Source of the DNA: Pseudomonas monteilii
GTDB lineage: Bacteria > Pseudomonadota > Gammaproteobacteria > Pseudomonadales > Pseudomonadaceae
Direction of reading: 5' to 3'
NCBI GenBank assembly: GCA_001534745.1
Contig: CP013997.1
Coordinates: 496,001 to 560,000, forward strand
DNA length: 64,000 bases
Each line of letters opens with the position of its first letter. Within the stretch, counting starts at the first letter, position 1. Made by a program: the position numbers and the translations under genes. The notes under the pieces were generated by a model. That model saw nothing but the letters and a program-made list of their open reading frames with translations. It was not told the DNA's origin and ran no database searches. Below, piece after piece: positions 11,248 through 21,252 of this stretch.

Positions 11248-11876
11248 GCGGGCCACGGCGCGTCACCCTGGCCATGACCGGCGCTTCGGGCGCGCAATAC
11301 GGCCTGCGGCTGCTGGACTGCCTGGTGCGTGAAGACCGCGAAGTGCACTTTCTGATTTCCAAGGCCGCGCAGCTGGTGATGTCCACCGAGACCGACGTGA
11401 TCTTGCCGGCCAAGCCCCAGGCCATGCAGGCCTTCCTCACCGAGTACACCGGCGCGGCGGCGGGGCAGATCCGCGTGTATGGCAAGGAAGACTGGATGTC
11501 GCCGGTCGCCTCCGGCTCCGGTGCCCCGGCGGCCATGGTAGTGGTGCCGTGTTCCACCGGCACCCTGTCGGCGATCGCCACGGGCGCCTGCAACAACCTG
11601 ATCGAGCGCGCCGCCGACGTCACGCTCAAGGAGCGCCGGCAGCTGATCCTGGTGCCGCGCGAGGCGCCGTTCTCCACCATCCACCTGGAGAACATGCTCA
11701 AGCTCTCGCAGATGGGCGCGGTGATCCTGCCGGCGGCGCCGGGCTTCTATCACCAGCCGCAGACCCTCGACGACCTGATCGACTTCGTCGTCGCGCGGAT
11801 CCTCAACCTGCTGGAGATTCCGCAGGACATGCTGCCCCGCTGGGGCGAGCACCACCTGGGCGCCGCCGAGGAGTGA
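11244..11876 (+). CDS. ubiX: Flavin prenyltransferase UbiX
   Basis: A 210-residue UbiX/Pad1 protein that makes prenylated FMN for the UbiD decarboxylase of ubiquinone synthesis. Family motifs are [19 protein letters not shown] at the N-terminus, [36 protein letters not shown] and [15 protein letters not shown]. The start codon overlaps the mpl stop, and its own stop overlaps the next GTG start, so mpl-ubiX-lipoprotein form a tight unit. Confidence 0.96.
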   Translation: MSGPRRVTLAMTGASGAQYGLRLLDCLVREDREVHFLISKAAQLVMSTETDVILPAKPQAMQAFLTEYTGAAAGQIRVYGKEDWMSPVASGSGAPAAMVVVPCSTGTLSAIATGACNNLIERAADVTLKERRQLILVPREAPFSTIHLENMLKLSQMGAVILPAAPGFYHQPQTLDDLIDFVVARILNLLEIPQDMLPRWGEHHLGAAEE

Positions 11877-12166
11877 AACCGAACCGCAGCATCGCCCTGG
11901 CCCTGGTGCTGGCCCTGAGTTGCGGCTGCGCCACCGTGCGCACCCTCGATGCGGCCCACCCGGGCGCGCCGGTGGTGTACGCCGGCACACGGCTGGACCT
12001 GTATGCGCTGAACGGCGGGTGCTGCGCGATGCAGCGCTTCGGCACCGAGGCCCCCGCCTGGCCGCGCCTGGACCTGCCGGGGAGTCTGGTGCTCGATACG
12101 CTGCTGCTGCCGTTGTCGGTGCTGACGGTGCTGGGGATTCGGTATCAGGCGCAGGGTGGGTTGTAG
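11873..12166 (+). CDS. YceK/YidQ-family small lipoprotein
   Basis: 97 residues from GTG 11873, overlapping the ubiX stop. The N-terminus is a lipoprotein signal ending ...LALSCGC. The C-terminal part [23 protein letters not shown] resembles the LDLPFSLVFDTLLLP signature of E. coli YceK/YidQ (DUF1375). The function of the family is unknown and the likely location is a membrane facing the periplasm. The unusual lipobox (CGC, with two possible cysteines) makes the exact lipidated residue uncertain. Confidence 0.75.
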   Translation: MKPNRSIALALVLALSCGCATVRTLDAAHPGAPVVYAGTRLDLYALNGGCCAMQRFGTEAPAWPRLDLPGSLVLDTLLLPLSVLTVLGIRYQAQGGL

Positions 12167-12209
12167 GCGGCACGCTTCAGAGTTCAGCCATCGTCCTGGG
12201 TCCACGGGC

Positions 12210-12410
12210 TGCCTTGCCGCCCATCGCGGGCAAGCCCACCACAGCAGGGTTGCAGGCTATCGCGGTCACCTGTGGGAGCGGCCCCTGCCGGGGCGCCGGA
12301 CCGGCCGCGATTGGGCCCGCAGGGCCCACAAAAATTCTAAAATTATGTCCTTTGAAATCAACAAACTATTTTTTGTTCTATAGGAGCGGGCTTGCCCGCG
12401 ATGAGGCCAG
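12210..12410 (+). repeat. Class-1 REP composite with AT-rich core (copy 2)
   Basis: This is the same module order as 1358-1582 but in the opposite orientation: ggttgcaggctatcgcggtc, gtgggagcggcccc, ggccgcgattgggcccgcag, the AT-rich block 12329-12380, then gagcgggcttgcccgcgat. The remainder of 12167-12495 shows no gene. It contains an uninterrupted copy of the REP sequence that the IS110 element splits at 33958/35132. Confidence 0.8.
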
Positions 12411-12495
12411 GACCGGCAATACTGTTCTCAAGCTTGGAGGGTAAGCGACCGGCGCCCTTCGCCGCCGGTTGCCAGTCGGCCACGTCATGCCGTCA

Positions 12496-13137
12496 TCACT
12501 TGCCCAGCCGCCGCAATTCATCCGACTCCACCACCCGCACACCGTCCTGCTCCTCCAGGGCCAGGCGCCACAACGCCCGCGCCAGGACGCAGGCTTCGAT
12601 TCCGTGGTACTTGCCCGGCACCAGTCGCGACAGCGGTGCGGCGATGCGTTCGGCCAGGCGTGGCTCCAGGCGCTCGCCAATGAGCAGCGAAGGACGAGCC
12701 AAGGTCAGCTGCGGCCAGTCCTGCGCGCGCAGTGCCTGCTCCATCTCGCCCTTGACGCGGTTGTAGAAGATCGACGATTCCGGGTCGGCGCCGATGGCGC
12801 TGATCACCAGCAAATGCCGTGCGCCCAACGCACGGGCACGGGCGGCGAACGCCACGACCAGGTCCAGGTCGATCGCACGAAAGGCCGCTTCGGAACCGGC
12901 CTGCTTGAGCGTGGTGCCCAGGCAGCAGAAGGCGATGTCCACCGGGCCTTCGAGCTGCTCCAGGACCTGGGCAGGCTCGCCGACCGGGTTCTCGAGATGC
13001 GCATGGGCGACCAACGGACGCCGGGTCGGGGCCAGCACCCGACTGACAGTCGGCTCGTTCAGCAGGCGGTCGAGCAGGTGCTCGCCGGTCAGCCCGGTGG
13101 CGCCGGCGAGCAGGACGTGCTGAGGGGTCAGGTACAT
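12496..13137 (-). CDS. NAD(P)-binding atypical SDR (HTATIP2/YwnB-like)
   Basis: A 213-residue Rossmann protein. The nucleotide-binding glycine motif is near the N-terminus ([18 protein letters not shown]), with [26 protein letters not shown] and a YNRVKGEME segment, as in the HTATIP2-like atypical short-chain dehydrogenases. The substrate is unknown. It is preceded on the same strand by the MORN-protease gene (29 bp gap), so both may share a transcript. The assignment is to the fold family only. Confidence 0.85.
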   Translation of the reverse strand: MYLTPQHVLLAGATGLTGEHLLDRLLNEPTVSRVLAPTRRPLVAHAHLENPVGEPAQVLEQLEGPVDIAFCCLGTTLKQAGSEAAFRAIDLDLVVAFAARARALGARHLLVISAIGADPESSIFYNRVKGEMEQALRAQDWPQLTLARPSLLIGERLEPRLAERIAAPLSRLVPGKYHGIEACVLARALWRLALEEQDGVRVVESDELRRLGK

Positions 13138-13166
13138 GGCGGTTTCTCCCGGAAAGGCGACGCGGT

Positions 13167-14900
13167 CTAACGGCGGACCGTGCTGCTCGCGTGTGACGAG
13201 GCCGGTTTCGAGGCGACGTTGCGCAGGGCATCTTCGGCTTGCTGGTGACGCAATCGCCGCCAGTGCGCGAGCACCGGCTCCGGTGCCCAGATCTGCGGTT
13301 CGGACGCTTCGAACCCTTCCTTCTGTTCCCGTTCGGCAACGCTCTGGCGCGCCAGTTCAAACGCCTGTTCGAGGTCGTCGGTCTGGTTCAGTGCCTGGGC
13401 GAACAAGGCGTCGCCGAAATAGGTGAAATCCGCTTCCTCGGAGCAGCCGAACGACACCCGATCTGCCCGCGCCGCGGTCATGATCAGCGTGTGCTCGTCC
13501 TTCAGCGGCGCCAGGTAGCCGCCCGAGTAGCAGGCGGATATGACGATCACCTTGTTGCGTGACTTGAGCGGCGCCAGGGCGCTGGCCAACTGGTCGGCCG
13601 ACAGGTCGGCCAACTGCAGGCGCGGCTGGTCTAGCACCAGCTGATGGTCGCTGCTGCCATGGCTGGTCAGGTAGATGAACAGCAGGTCGTTCGGCCCGCT
13701 GCGCTCGGCCAAAGTGCGCGCGGCGCGGGTCAGGTTCTCGCGGGTCGCCATGGGCCGATCGGCCAGGTGATCACGGTGGTTGACCAGGGTGACCTGGCTG
13801 CGTGCGCCGAAGCGCACCTTGAGCAGGTTGCTGACGTAATCGGCCTCGCGCAGGAACACGCTCTGCTGGCCATCGCCGGCCACCACCAGGCTGTACAACT
13901 GGATCGCCTTGCCCGACCGGGTGACCGCGCCCAGCGCCTTGTCCAGCAGCGTGCCCTGGTTGAGCAGCGCCAGTTCGAGCGGGTCGGGCAGCAGCGCGCC
14001 TTTTTCGTCCCGCACGCGCACGCCATTGATCCATTGCCCGCTCTCGACCCGCCCGTCGGCCAGCAGCAATCGACCGTGGCCGTGGTAGGCGTCGTTGTCG
14101 AAGCCGCCGACGTACTGGCTGCCATCGGCCAGTTGCAGGCGGCCTTCGCCACTGAAGCGCCAGTCGCGGAAGCCGCCCTTGTAGCGGCTGCCATCGCTGC
14201 CGAGCAGTTCGCCCTCGCCGGTCAGCGCGCCGTCCTTGAAGGTGCCGATCCAGACGTCGCCGTCGGCGTTCTCGTAGCGGCCACGGCCTTCCAGGCGACT
14301 GTCCTTGAACTCACCGATGTACTGCTCGCCCTCGACGCTGTTGTAGGTGCCGCTGCCCTGCAGCAGGCCATTGACGAACTGGCCGCTGAACTGGTTGCCG
14401 CTCGGGTCGCTGCGCATGCCGGTGCCATTGGGCTTGCCGTCGCTGAACAGCCCCTGGTAGCGGCTGCCGTCGGCCAGGTCGAGCTGCCCGGCGCCCGAGT
14501 ACTGATCGTCCTTGAACTGGCCGCGGTAGGTCGACCCTTGCTCCTTGAGCGTGCCTTCGCCATCGCGCCTTCCGTGCTTGAACGTGCCGGCGTAATGGCT
14601 GCCGGAGGTGACCAGGTCGCCCAGGCCATGGAACAGGCCCTGGGCGAATTCGCCTCGGTACACCTCGCCGTTGCTGCCGTGCCATTCGCCCTGGCCATGC
14701 CACTGCCCGTTGACGAAATTGCCGGCATACCAGCTGCCGTTGGGGTAGTCGATGCGTCCTGCACCCTGCAGCAGGCCGTTCACCACCTCGCCGCGATAGC
14801 GGCCGCCGTCCGGCAGACGGGCGTCGGGCGGCGCAAGTGACTCGCCCTCGCCACAGGCGGCGAGCAACAGGATCAAGGACAAAGGCAGCAGTGGGCGCAT
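13167..14900 (-). CDS. MORN-repeat lipoprotein with C-terminal legumain-type (C13-like) cysteine protease domain
   Basis: A 577-residue protein. A lipoprotein signal ends [10 protein letters not shown]. Then come 11 clear MORN repeats plus a partial one (Y-x-G-x-F-x-x-G...G-x-G), each 23 residues long, over about residues 30-300. The C-terminal domain holds a His-Gly (LTSHGSS, about residue 413) and ISACYSGGY (about residue 456), the His/Cys dyad layout of the C13 legumain family in clan CD, which also holds caspases. It is probably periplasm-facing. It is divergent from lrgAB. MORN repeats usually bind lipids or partner proteins; the substrate is unknown. Confidence 0.85.
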   Translation of the reverse strand: MRPLLPLSLILLLAACGEGESLAPPDARLPDGGRYRGEVVNGLLQGAGRIDYPNGSWYAGNFVNGQWHGQGEWHGSNGEVYRGEFAQGLFHGLGDLVTSGSHYAGTFKHGRRDGEGTLKEQGSTYRGQFKDDQYSGAGQLDLADGSRYQGLFSDGKPNGTGMRSDPSGNQFSGQFVNGLLQGSGTYNSVEGEQYIGEFKDSRLEGRGRYENADGDVWIGTFKDGALTGEGELLGSDGSRYKGGFRDWRFSGEGRLQLADGSQYVGGFDNDAYHGHGRLLLADGRVESGQWINGVRVRDEKGALLPDPLELALLNQGTLLDKALGAVTRSGKAIQLYSLVVAGDGQQSVFLREADYVSNLLKVRFGARSQVTLVNHRDHLADRPMATRENLTRAARTLAERSGPNDLLFIYLTSHGSSDHQLVLDQPRLQLADLSADQLASALAPLKSRNKVIVISACYSGGYLAPLKDEHTLIMTAARADRVSFGCSEEADFTYFGDALFAQALNQTDDLEQAFELARQSVAEREQKEGFEASEPQIWAPEPVLAHWRRLRHQQAEDALRNVASKPASSHASSTVRR

Positions 14901-15028
14901 GGCGGCTTCCGGGCACAGGATGGCGCGAGTATGCCGCAGAACGGGCAGGCGCAGACAGTCACCGAACGTCTACCGATGGCTGTGTTCGGACGAAACGCGG
15001 CCTTGCCGTAAAGAAGGAAGGGCATGGT

Positions 15029-15034
15029 TATAAT
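15029..15034 (+). promoter_or_regulatory. candidate -10 box of lrgAB
   Basis: TATAAT lies 26 bp upstream of the lrgA start, just ahead of the strong AAGGAGGT ribosome site. The -35 is unclear: a TTGCCG is present but with about 20 bp spacing. Confidence 0.4.
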
Positions 15035-15060
15035 GCCCCGTCATGCGAAGGAGGTCCTCG

Positions 15061-15423
15061 ATGCTGTTGCGCGGTCTGACATGGCTGGTGCTGTTCCAAC
15101 TCTTGGGCACGGCGCTCAACCACCTGCTGGTACCGGTCTTGCCCGGGCCGATCATCGGCCTGCTGCTGCTGTTGGTGTTCCTGATGCTGCGCGGCGAGGT
15201 CGGCAAACCGCTGAGCGAAGCCTCGGCCAGCCTGCTGCGTTACCTGCCATTGCTGCTGGTGCCGCCTGCGGTGGGCGTGATGGTGTATGCCGCTGCCATC
15301 GCCGCCGACTTCTGGGCGATCGTCGGTGCGCTGGTGGTGTCCTGCCTGGTGACGCTGGTGTTCGTCGGCCTGCTGATGCAACGGCTGATGCGCCGTCATG
15401 CCCACCCCGAGGACCGACCATGA
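15061..15423 (+). CDS. lrgA: CidA/LrgA holin-like membrane protein
   Basis: 120 residues with four hydrophobic segments, containing PGPIIGLLLLLVFLML and the LLRYLPLLLVPPAVGVM segment typical of CidA/LrgA. ATG 15061 is chosen because AAGGAGGT sits just upstream; the ORF also opens at an upstream ATG that lacks such a site. It is coupled to lrgB by an ATGA overlap. A TATAAT at 15029-15034 is a plausible -10. The family controls murein hydrolase activity and metabolite export in other bacteria. Confidence 0.92.
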   Translation: MLLRGLTWLVLFQLLGTALNHLLVPVLPGPIIGLLLLLVFLMLRGEVGKPLSEASASLLRYLPLLLVPPAVGVMVYAAAIAADFWAIVGALVVSCLVTLVFVGLLMQRLMRRHAHPEDRP

Positions 15424-16136
15424 TGCTCGACTGGCAAGGCGCGGCGGGCGCCGTGACCCACCATCCCCTGTTCGGCATCGGCGTGACGCTGGGCGCCTAC
15501 CAGCTGGCCCTGGCGCTGTACGAAAAGACCCGCTGGATCTTCCTGCAGCCGGTGCTGCTGTCGATGCTGCTGGTCATCGGCGTGCTGCTGGCCTGCGGCA
15601 TCGACTACCGTGAGTACCGGAGCAGCACCGAGATCCTCAACATCCTGCTCGGGCCGGCGACGGTGGCCCTGGCGGTGCCGCTGTACCTCAACCTGCGGCG
15701 CATCCGCCAGCTGTTCTGGCCGATCCTGATCACGCTGGTGCTTGGCGGCGTCTTCGCCACCGGGGCCTGCGTGGCACTGGGGTACGGGTTCGGCGCCGAG
15801 CACATGATCCTGATGACCATGGCGCCCAAGTCGGTGACCTCGCCCATCGCCATGCTGGTGGCCGAGCAGATCGGCGGCGTGGCGGCCCTGGCGGCGGTGT
15901 TCGTGCTGATCACCGGGGTGCTGGGCGCGATCTTCGGCCCGGCGCTGCTGACCCGCTGCGGCGTGCTCAGCCCCGAAGCACGTGGCATGGCCCTGGGGGT
16001 GACCGCCCATGCGGTGGGCACCTCGGTGGCCTTGCAGGAAAGTGACGAATGCGGCGCCTTCGCGGCGCTGGCGATGAGCCTGATGGGCGTGGCCACGGCG
16101 GTGTTCCTGCCGCTGGCGGTCAGCCTGGCGACCTGA
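15420..16136 (+). CDS. lrgB: LrgB/CidB family membrane protein
   Basis: 238 residues of mostly hydrophobic sequence with the LrgB signatures SPIAMLVAEQIGG and GVTAHAVGTSVAL. It overlaps lrgA by ATGA, and a second in-frame ATG follows immediately, so the start is either 15420 or 15423. LrgB works with LrgA in the inner membrane. The Lon-domain gene follows after about 10 bp, so all three are probably one operon. Confidence 0.93.
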   Translation: MMLDWQGAAGAVTHHPLFGIGVTLGAYQLALALYEKTRWIFLQPVLLSMLLVIGVLLACGIDYREYRSSTEILNILLGPATVALAVPLYLNLRRIRQLFWPILITLVLGGVFATGACVALGYGFGAEHMILMTMAPKSVTSPIAMLVAEQIGGVAALAAVFVLITGVLGAIFGPALLTRCGVLSPEARGMALGVTAHAVGTSVALQESDECGAFAALAMSLMGVATAVFLPLAVSLAT

Positions 16137-16145
16137 GGAATGACG

Positions 16146-16736
16146 ATGAGCCTACCGCTGTTTCCCCTCGATACCGTGCTGTTTCCCGGCTGCTGGCTGG
16201 ACCTGCAGATCTTCGAGGCCCGTTACCTGGACATGATCGGCCAGTGCATGAAGCAGGGCGATGGCTTTGGCGTGGTCTGCATCCGCGAAGGCGAGCAGGT
16301 CGGCAAGGCACCCCTGGCCGTGGCGCCGATCGGCTGCGAGGCGGTGATCCGCGACTTCACCCAGCAGGACAACGGTCTGCTGGGCATCCGGGTCGAGGGG
16401 CGCCGACGTTTCGAGCTGATCGACACCCAGGTCGACAAGCGCCAGCTGATGCACGCCGAGGTGCGCTGGCTGGACGAGATGGCCGACAGCCCGCTGGTCG
16501 AGCAGGACGACGACCTGCTGGCGCTGCTGACGGCCCTGGGCGAGCACCCGATGGTCGAGGCGCTGGGCATGCCCACGGCGGTGACCGGGCGCCAGGCCTT
16601 GGCCAATCAGTTGGCCTACCTGCTGCCGTTGATGGACGAGGACAAGCTCGAACTGCTGGCCATGGACGCACCTGGGCAACGCCTGGACCGCATCCAGGCC
16701 TTGCTCGAGCGCTTGCAGGGCGAGTTGTTCGCCTGA
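16146..16736 (+). CDS. Stand-alone Lon N-terminal (LON substrate-binding) domain protein
   Basis: A 196-residue protein with only the N-terminal substrate-recognition domain of Lon: LPLFPLDTVLFPGCWLDLQIFE at the start, then GVVCIREG, GIRVEGRRRFEL and a helical end. No AAA+ or Ser-Lys protease part follows. I prefer ATG 16146, correctly spaced from GAGGA, over ATG 16140. A role as adaptor or substrate binder is inference. The 3' end converges on the DedA-PAP2 gene with an 8-bp GC hairpin between them that lacks a T-run. Confidence 0.85.
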   Translation: MSLPLFPLDTVLFPGCWLDLQIFEARYLDMIGQCMKQGDGFGVVCIREGEQVGKAPLAVAPIGCEAVIRDFTQQDNGLLGIRVEGRRRFELIDTQVDKRQLMHAEVRWLDEMADSPLVEQDDDLLALLTALGEHPMVEALGMPTAVTGRQALANQLAYLLPLMDEDKLELLAMDAPGQRLDRIQALLERLQGELFA

Positions 16737-16746
16737 ACCGCGCCGC

Positions 16747-18087
16747 TCAGGGCTGCGGCGCGTCGAGCAGCTCGTAGCGGTAGCGCGCCACGGCGTCGGG
16801 CAGCGCGTACAGGGCGAAGAACGTCAGCAGTGCGACACAGGCCGGCACGACCAGCCACCAGACCCGTGGTGCCAGGGCCGGCAGCGGCTGGTGGCGCTGG
16901 ACCAAGGCCAGGCTGGTGGCGCAGACGCAGCAGGCCAGCAGTGAGCCGGCGAGGATATCGGTCGGCCAGTGGGCGCCCAGGTAGACCCGCGACGTCGCGA
17001 TCGCCAGCGCTGGCAGGCAGCCGAGCACGATCCAGGTCAGGCGCAGGCGCACCGGCTGGCTACGCCCGGCCAGCACCGCCACCGTCAGGAAGAACGCGAA
17101 CGACGCCGAACTGTGGCCGCTGGGCATGCTGTAGCTGGTCAGCGGGTCGCTCAGCACTTCCGGGCGGGCGCGGGCGAACAGCCACTTGAGCGTGCCGTTG
17201 GCCACCGCGGTGCCCAGCAGCGTGCCGCAGGCGAACAGCGCATGGCGCCACTGCCGAGTGATCAGCAGCAAAGCGGTGAGCAGGGCGGCCAGAACGAACT
17301 GGGTGCGGAAGTCGCCGAGCCGCGTGATGACCACCATGACCTGGTCGAGGGCTTGACGGCGATGCTCCTGGATCAGCGTCATCACCCCCTGGTCGAAGTG
17401 CAGCAGGTACGGCCAGCCCAGGAACAGCGCGACCAGCGCCACCAGGCTGACACCGGCGATCAGGCGCGTGCCGTACCGCTGGTGGCGCACGCTGCTGTTG
17501 ATGCTCAAACCGATCAGCACCGCCAATACGCCAGCGATGATCCCGGCTTGCCACCAGAAGCCCTCGGGCAGCGGCAGACGCATCGCCGCGCCGGTGGCCC
17601 AGCCGGGCAGCAGGTAGGCGACCGACCAGCCGGCGGCAGCCACCACGCTGACGCCGATGAAGCGCGCCAGGGGCATGTCGAACATCCCGGCGACCATGGG
17701 CAGCATCGGCCGCAGCGGGCCGATGAAGCGGCCGACCAGCAGACTGGCGATGCCGTAGCGATGGAAGTAGGTCTCGGCGCCGCCGATCCACTCCGGGTGG
17801 TCGCGCAGCAGCGGCAGTTGGCGGATGTTCTGGTGGAAGCGCCGGCCCAGGGTGTAGGACAGGGCATCACCCAACAGTCCGCCGGCGAACCCCAGCAGCA
17901 GCGTCTCGCTTAGCGACATCGCGCCGCTGCCGGCCAGCACCGCCACCGCGAACAACAGCACTGTGCCGGGCACGATCACCCCGGCGATGGCCAGGCACTC
18001 GATGCAGGCCACCAGAAAAATCGCGACGCCAAGCCATTGAGGGTTGGCGCTGAGCCAGCCCGTCAGGCTGTCGAGCCATTGGCCCAT
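16747..18087 (-). CDS. DedA-PAP2 fusion membrane protein
   Basis: A 446-residue polytopic protein. About residues 1-200 form a DedA domain (VIVPGTVLLF, GDALSYTLGRR, RFIGPLRPMLPMVAG). The C-terminal half is a PAP2 phosphatase with all three motifs: KWLFARARP, SMPSGHSS and SRVYLGAHWPTD. Fusing a DedA lipid-flippase-like domain to a lipid phosphatase suggests recycling of a phosphorylated lipid carrier such as undecaprenyl pyrophosphate; that substrate is inference. It lies 3 bp downstream of the glycosylase gene on the same strand. Confidence 0.92.
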   Translation of the reverse strand: MGQWLDSLTGWLSANPQWLGVAIFLVACIECLAIAGVIVPGTVLLFAVAVLAGSGAMSLSETLLLGFAGGLLGDALSYTLGRRFHQNIRQLPLLRDHPEWIGGAETYFHRYGIASLLVGRFIGPLRPMLPMVAGMFDMPLARFIGVSVVAAAGWSVAYLLPGWATGAAMRLPLPEGFWWQAGIIAGVLAVLIGLSINSSVRHQRYGTRLIAGVSLVALVALFLGWPYLLHFDQGVMTLIQEHRRQALDQVMVVITRLGDFRTQFVLAALLTALLLITRQWRHALFACGTLLGTAVANGTLKWLFARARPEVLSDPLTSYSMPSGHSSASFAFFLTVAVLAGRSQPVRLRLTWIVLGCLPALAIATSRVYLGAHWPTDILAGSLLACCVCATSLALVQRHQPLPALAPRVWWLVVPACVALLTFFALYALPDAVARYRYELLDAPQP

Positions 18088-18090
18088 GGT

Positions 18091-18780
18091 TCAGCTTCCT
18101 TGTTCGAGAATGAAGAAATCCCGGCCTTCGACCTGGCCACGCCGAAGCGGGTTGCGTGTGCAATGGCGGGCGTAGTCGGCATCGACGAAGCGGTAGGGCA
18201 GGTGCTCGTCGCGGCCGTGGGGGATCCCCAGGCGGGTGGTCTGGATGATGCGTTTGACCTCGATGCCGCAGTCTTCGACGTACAACCGCTGCGGGTCGAA
18301 ACGCTGGGCGTCCCACTGCGGCACCTTAAGCCCCAGGGCCCGGCAGAGCAGGGTCTGCCCGGCACACAGGCGTTCCGGCGGTCGCGGCTGGCCGCTGGCG
18401 TCGGGGTTGTTGAGTTGCATCTGTGCCAGGCTGTTGGCATCGGAGATGGCATCGACCCAGGGGTAGGCGGACTTGATCAGCACCGCGTTGCCCGGGCCGT
18501 GGGCGCTGAAGTTCACCGAGTCGCCGCCGCGGGCGTAGTACATGTAGATGTGCCCGCCATCGAGAAACAGGGCCTTGCGCTTTTCGGTGTAGCCCAGCGA
18601 CGCATGGCTGCCCTTGTCGGACAGGTAGTAGGCCTCGGTCTCGATGATCCGCGCCGCCAGCCACAGGTCGCCCTGGCGGTGGCGGATGACCTTGCCCAGC
18701 AAGGCCTGGGCCAGTGTCTGGGCATCACGGTCGAAGAACGTGTCGGGCAGGGCGACCGCAGGGCAGGGGGCATCAGGCAT
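18091..18780 (-). CDS. 3-methyladenine DNA glycosylase, AAG/MPG family
   Basis: About 229 residues. It is a monofunctional base-excision enzyme removing alkylated purines. MPG signatures are ALLGKVIRH, ARIIETEAYYLSDKGSHAS (with the catalytic Glu region), YMYYARGGDSVNFSA and RLCAGQTLLCRALGL. The frame also opens at an upstream ATG (18813); neither start has a strong ribosome site, and homology begins after the ATG at 18780, so that one is used with moderate confidence. The DedA-PAP2 gene follows directly. Confidence 0.9.
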   Translation of the reverse strand: MPDAPCPAVALPDTFFDRDAQTLAQALLGKVIRHRQGDLWLAARIIETEAYYLSDKGSHASLGYTEKRKALFLDGGHIYMYYARGGDSVNFSAHGPGNAVLIKSAYPWVDAISDANSLAQMQLNNPDASGQPRPPERLCAGQTLLCRALGLKVPQWDAQRFDPQRLYVEDCGIEVKRIIQTTRLGIPHGRDEHLPYRFVDADYARHCTRNPLRRGQVEGRDFFILEQGS

Positions 18781-18944
18781 ACGGTCGGCTCGGCTGGGCG
18801 GTGTGGGGATCATAGCAAGTCGTCGGTGTCCGGTGGATGAGGTCTCGTGCGCGAAACGCGTTCAGTTGCCTAGACCGCAGTGGGTGGAAAAACTCACCGG
18901 GCCGATTGTATCGAGGCACGTCGTGGATGAGCGCCCCCTTTGTG

Positions 18945-19085
18945 GAAGCGGGCTTGCCCGCGATGCAGGCGGCGCCGGGCCGGACGCTATCGCGGGCAAG
19001 CCCGCTCCCACAAGCTGCTTGCGCAGCCATGCCTGCATTGACGGCTGCAGAGGTCTGGGTGGGAGCTGGCTTGCCAGCGATAGGG
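18945..19085 (-). repeat. Class-2 REP composite (inverted copy)
   Basis: Three REP hairpins surround the class-2 spacer, read on the minus strand as ctctgcagccgtcaatgcag, then gcatggctgcgcaagcagc. It is homologous to 1681-2090 and 63655-63990. Two hairpins use gcgggcttgcccgc and one uses gctggcttgccagc. The rest of 18814-19277 holds no gene; a -10-like TATAAT for proA is at 19238. Confidence 0.8.
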
Positions 19086-19237
19086 CCTGCTGGGTTGCTC
19101 CTAGGCGTAATCCCACCCCGTTCAAGGAGGCGTTTCACGGTCTTCAGGTCAACCCCGGTTACATCTTTCATACAGATTATTCCTACACAACATCTGCCAT
19201 CGGCCTGCCACCGCTGGGCGTATACCCATGTGGCAGT

Positions 19238-19243
19238 TATAAT
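19238..19243 (+). promoter_or_regulatory. candidate -10 box of proA
   Basis: A perfect TATAAT lies 35 bp before the proA start. The -35 region (around ctgggc) is weak. Confidence 0.4.
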
Positions 19244-19277
19244 CAGCCGCTTTCCCCATCGCCAAGACACAGAACCC

Positions 19278-20549
19278 ATGACTGAGTCCGTTCTTGACTA
19301 CATGACCCGTCTCGGTCAGGCCGCCCGTGAAGCCTCCCGTGTGATCGCCCGTGCCAGCACCGCGCAGAAGAACCGCGCGCTCAATGCGGCCGCCGACGCC
19401 CTGGATGCCGACCGCGAGGCCTTGGCCGCCGCCAATCAGCGTGACCTGGACGCAGGGCGTGCCAACGGCCTCGAGCCGGCGCTGCTCGACCGTCTGGCGC
19501 TGACGCCGGCACGCATCGACGGCATGATCGCCGGGCTGCGTCAGGTCGCCGGGCTGCCGGATCCGGTGGGGGCAATCCGTGACATGAGCTACCGCCCGTC
19601 GGGCATCCAGATCGGCAAGATGCGCGTGCCGCTGGGCGTGATCGGGATCATCTACGAGTCGCGGCCGAACGTGACCATCGATGCGGCGAGCCTGTGCCTG
19701 AAGTCCGGCAACGCCACCATCCTGCGCGGCGGCTCCGAGGCGATCCATTCCAACCGGGCCATCGCCGCGTGCATCCAGCGTGGGCTGGCCACCGCCGACC
19801 TGCCGCCTGCCGTGGTGCAGGTGGTCAAGACCACCGACCGCGAAGCGGTGGGCGCCTTGATCAGCATGCCGCAGTTCGTCGACGTCATCGTGCCGCGCGG
19901 TGGACGGGGCCTGATCGAGCGCATCAGCCGCGACGCCCGTGTACCGGTGATCAAGCACCTGGACGGCATCTGCCACGTCTACGTCGGCGAACACGCCGAC
20001 CTGGACAAGGCCTGGCGCATCGCCTTCAACGCCAAGACCTACCGCTATGGCATCTGCGGCGCCATGGAGACCTTGCTGGTCGATCAGCGCCTGGCCTCGG
20101 CCTTCCTGCCGGAAATGGCCCGGCGCTTCCAAGACAAGGGCGTGGAACTGCGCGGGTGCGAGCGCACGCGCCAGTTCATCGAGGCGATCCCGGCCAGCGA
20201 GGACGACTGGAGCACCGAATACCTGGCGCCGATCCTGTCGATCCGCGTGGTCGAGGGCCTGGACGCGGCAATCGAGCACATCAATCACTACGGCTCGCAC
20301 CACACCGACGCCATCGTCACCGAACACCAGGGCCAGTCGCGGCGCTTCATCGCCGAAGTCGATTCGGCCTCGGTGATGCTCAACGCACCGACCTGCTTCG
20401 CCGACGGCTTCGAGTACGGCCTGGGCGCGGAGATCGGCATCTCCACCGACAAGCTGCACGCACGTGGGCCGGTCGGGCTGGAAGGGCTGACCTGCGAGAA
20501 GTACGTGGTGATCGGCGACGGTCAGCTACGCGGCCAGGAGCCTTCCTGA
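19278..20549 (+). CDS. proA: Gamma-glutamyl phosphate reductase
   Basis: A 423-residue ProA, the second step of proline synthesis, reducing gamma-glutamyl phosphate with NADPH. Signatures are [46 protein letters not shown] and the catalytic-cysteine region [14 protein letters not shown]. It starts [14 protein letters not shown]. It heads the run proA-nadD-rsfS-rlmH-mrdA-rodA-mltB-rlpA-dacA, whose short gaps and overlaps suggest one long transcription unit with internal promoters. Confidence 0.97.
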   Translation: MTESVLDYMTRLGQAAREASRVIARASTAQKNRALNAAADALDADREALAAANQRDLDAGRANGLEPALLDRLALTPARIDGMIAGLRQVAGLPDPVGAIRDMSYRPSGIQIGKMRVPLGVIGIIYESRPNVTIDAASLCLKSGNATILRGGSEAIHSNRAIAACIQRGLATADLPPAVVQVVKTTDREAVGALISMPQFVDVIVPRGGRGLIERISRDARVPVIKHLDGICHVYVGEHADLDKAWRIAFNAKTYRYGICGAMETLLVDQRLASAFLPEMARRFQDKGVELRGCERTRQFIEAIPASEDDWSTEYLAPILSIRVVEGLDAAIEHINHYGSHHTDAIVTEHQGQSRRFIAEVDSASVMLNAPTCFADGFEYGLGAEIGISTDKLHARGPVGLEGLTCEKYVVIGDGQLRGQEPS

Positions 20550-20550
20550 G

Positions 20551-21210
20551 GTGAGTGGCGCGCAGGCGGTGCGACGCGTCGGGATTCTCGGCGGCACGTT
20601 CGATCCGGTGCACATCGGCCACCTGCGCGGTGCGCTGGAAGTGGCCGAGTTCATGGACCTGGACGAGCTGCGCCTGCTGCCCAACGCCCGCCCGCCGCAC
20701 CGCGATACGCCCCAGGTGACGGCCAACGACCGTCTGGCGATGGTCCGGCAGGCGGTGGAGGGTGCCGAGCGTCTGAGCGTCGATGCGCGGGAGCTGTCGC
20801 GCGACAAGCCGTCGTATACCATCGACACCCTCGAGTCGATCCGCGCCGAACTGGCGCCGAACGATGCGCTGTTCCTGCTGCTGGGCTGGGACGCCTTCTG
20901 CGGCTTGCCAGGCTGGCACCGCTGGGAAGAGCTGCTGCAACACTGTCACATCCTGGTGCTGCAACGCCCGGATGCCGACGTCGAACCCCCGGACGCGCTG
21001 CGCAACCTGCTGGCAGCGCGTTCACAGAACGATCCCACCGCGCTGCCAGGGCCGGCGGGGCATATTTCGTTCGTCTGGCAGACGCCGCTCGCGGTGTCGG
21101 CCACACAGATCCGACAGCTGCTGGCCAGCGGCAAATCGGTACGGTTCCTGGTGCCGGACGCAGTACTGGCCTACATCGAGGCGCACGATTTGTACCGTGC
21201 GCCGAACTGA
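20551..21210 (+). CDS. nadD: Nicotinate-mononucleotide adenylyltransferase
   Basis: 219 residues from GTG 20551, one base after the proA stop. It adenylates nicotinate mononucleotide in NAD synthesis. The nucleotidyltransferase motif is [15 protein letters not shown] near the N-terminus, and the C-terminal SATQIRQLL matches the ISxTxIR motif. [14 protein letters not shown] is the usual substrate region. Length is normal. Confidence 0.96.
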   Translation: MSGAQAVRRVGILGGTFDPVHIGHLRGALEVAEFMDLDELRLLPNARPPHRDTPQVTANDRLAMVRQAVEGAERLSVDARELSRDKPSYTIDTLESIRAELAPNDALFLLLGWDAFCGLPGWHRWEELLQHCHILVLQRPDADVEPPDALRNLLAARSQNDPTALPGPAGHISFVWQTPLAVSATQIRQLLASGKSVRFLVPDAVLAYIEAHDLYRAPN

Positions 21211-21252
21211 AGGCGCGCCACGCGCCTCATCCAATGAGTTGAACGAGTTTTT

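Noticed and set aside
12167..12495. Chromosome rearrangement junction between the ubiX and SDR blocks
   Set aside because: The order eutCB-exaC-mpl-ubiX-...-lrgAB-...-proA agrees with what I recall for P. aeruginosa, so the REP-rich gap need not be a breakpoint here.
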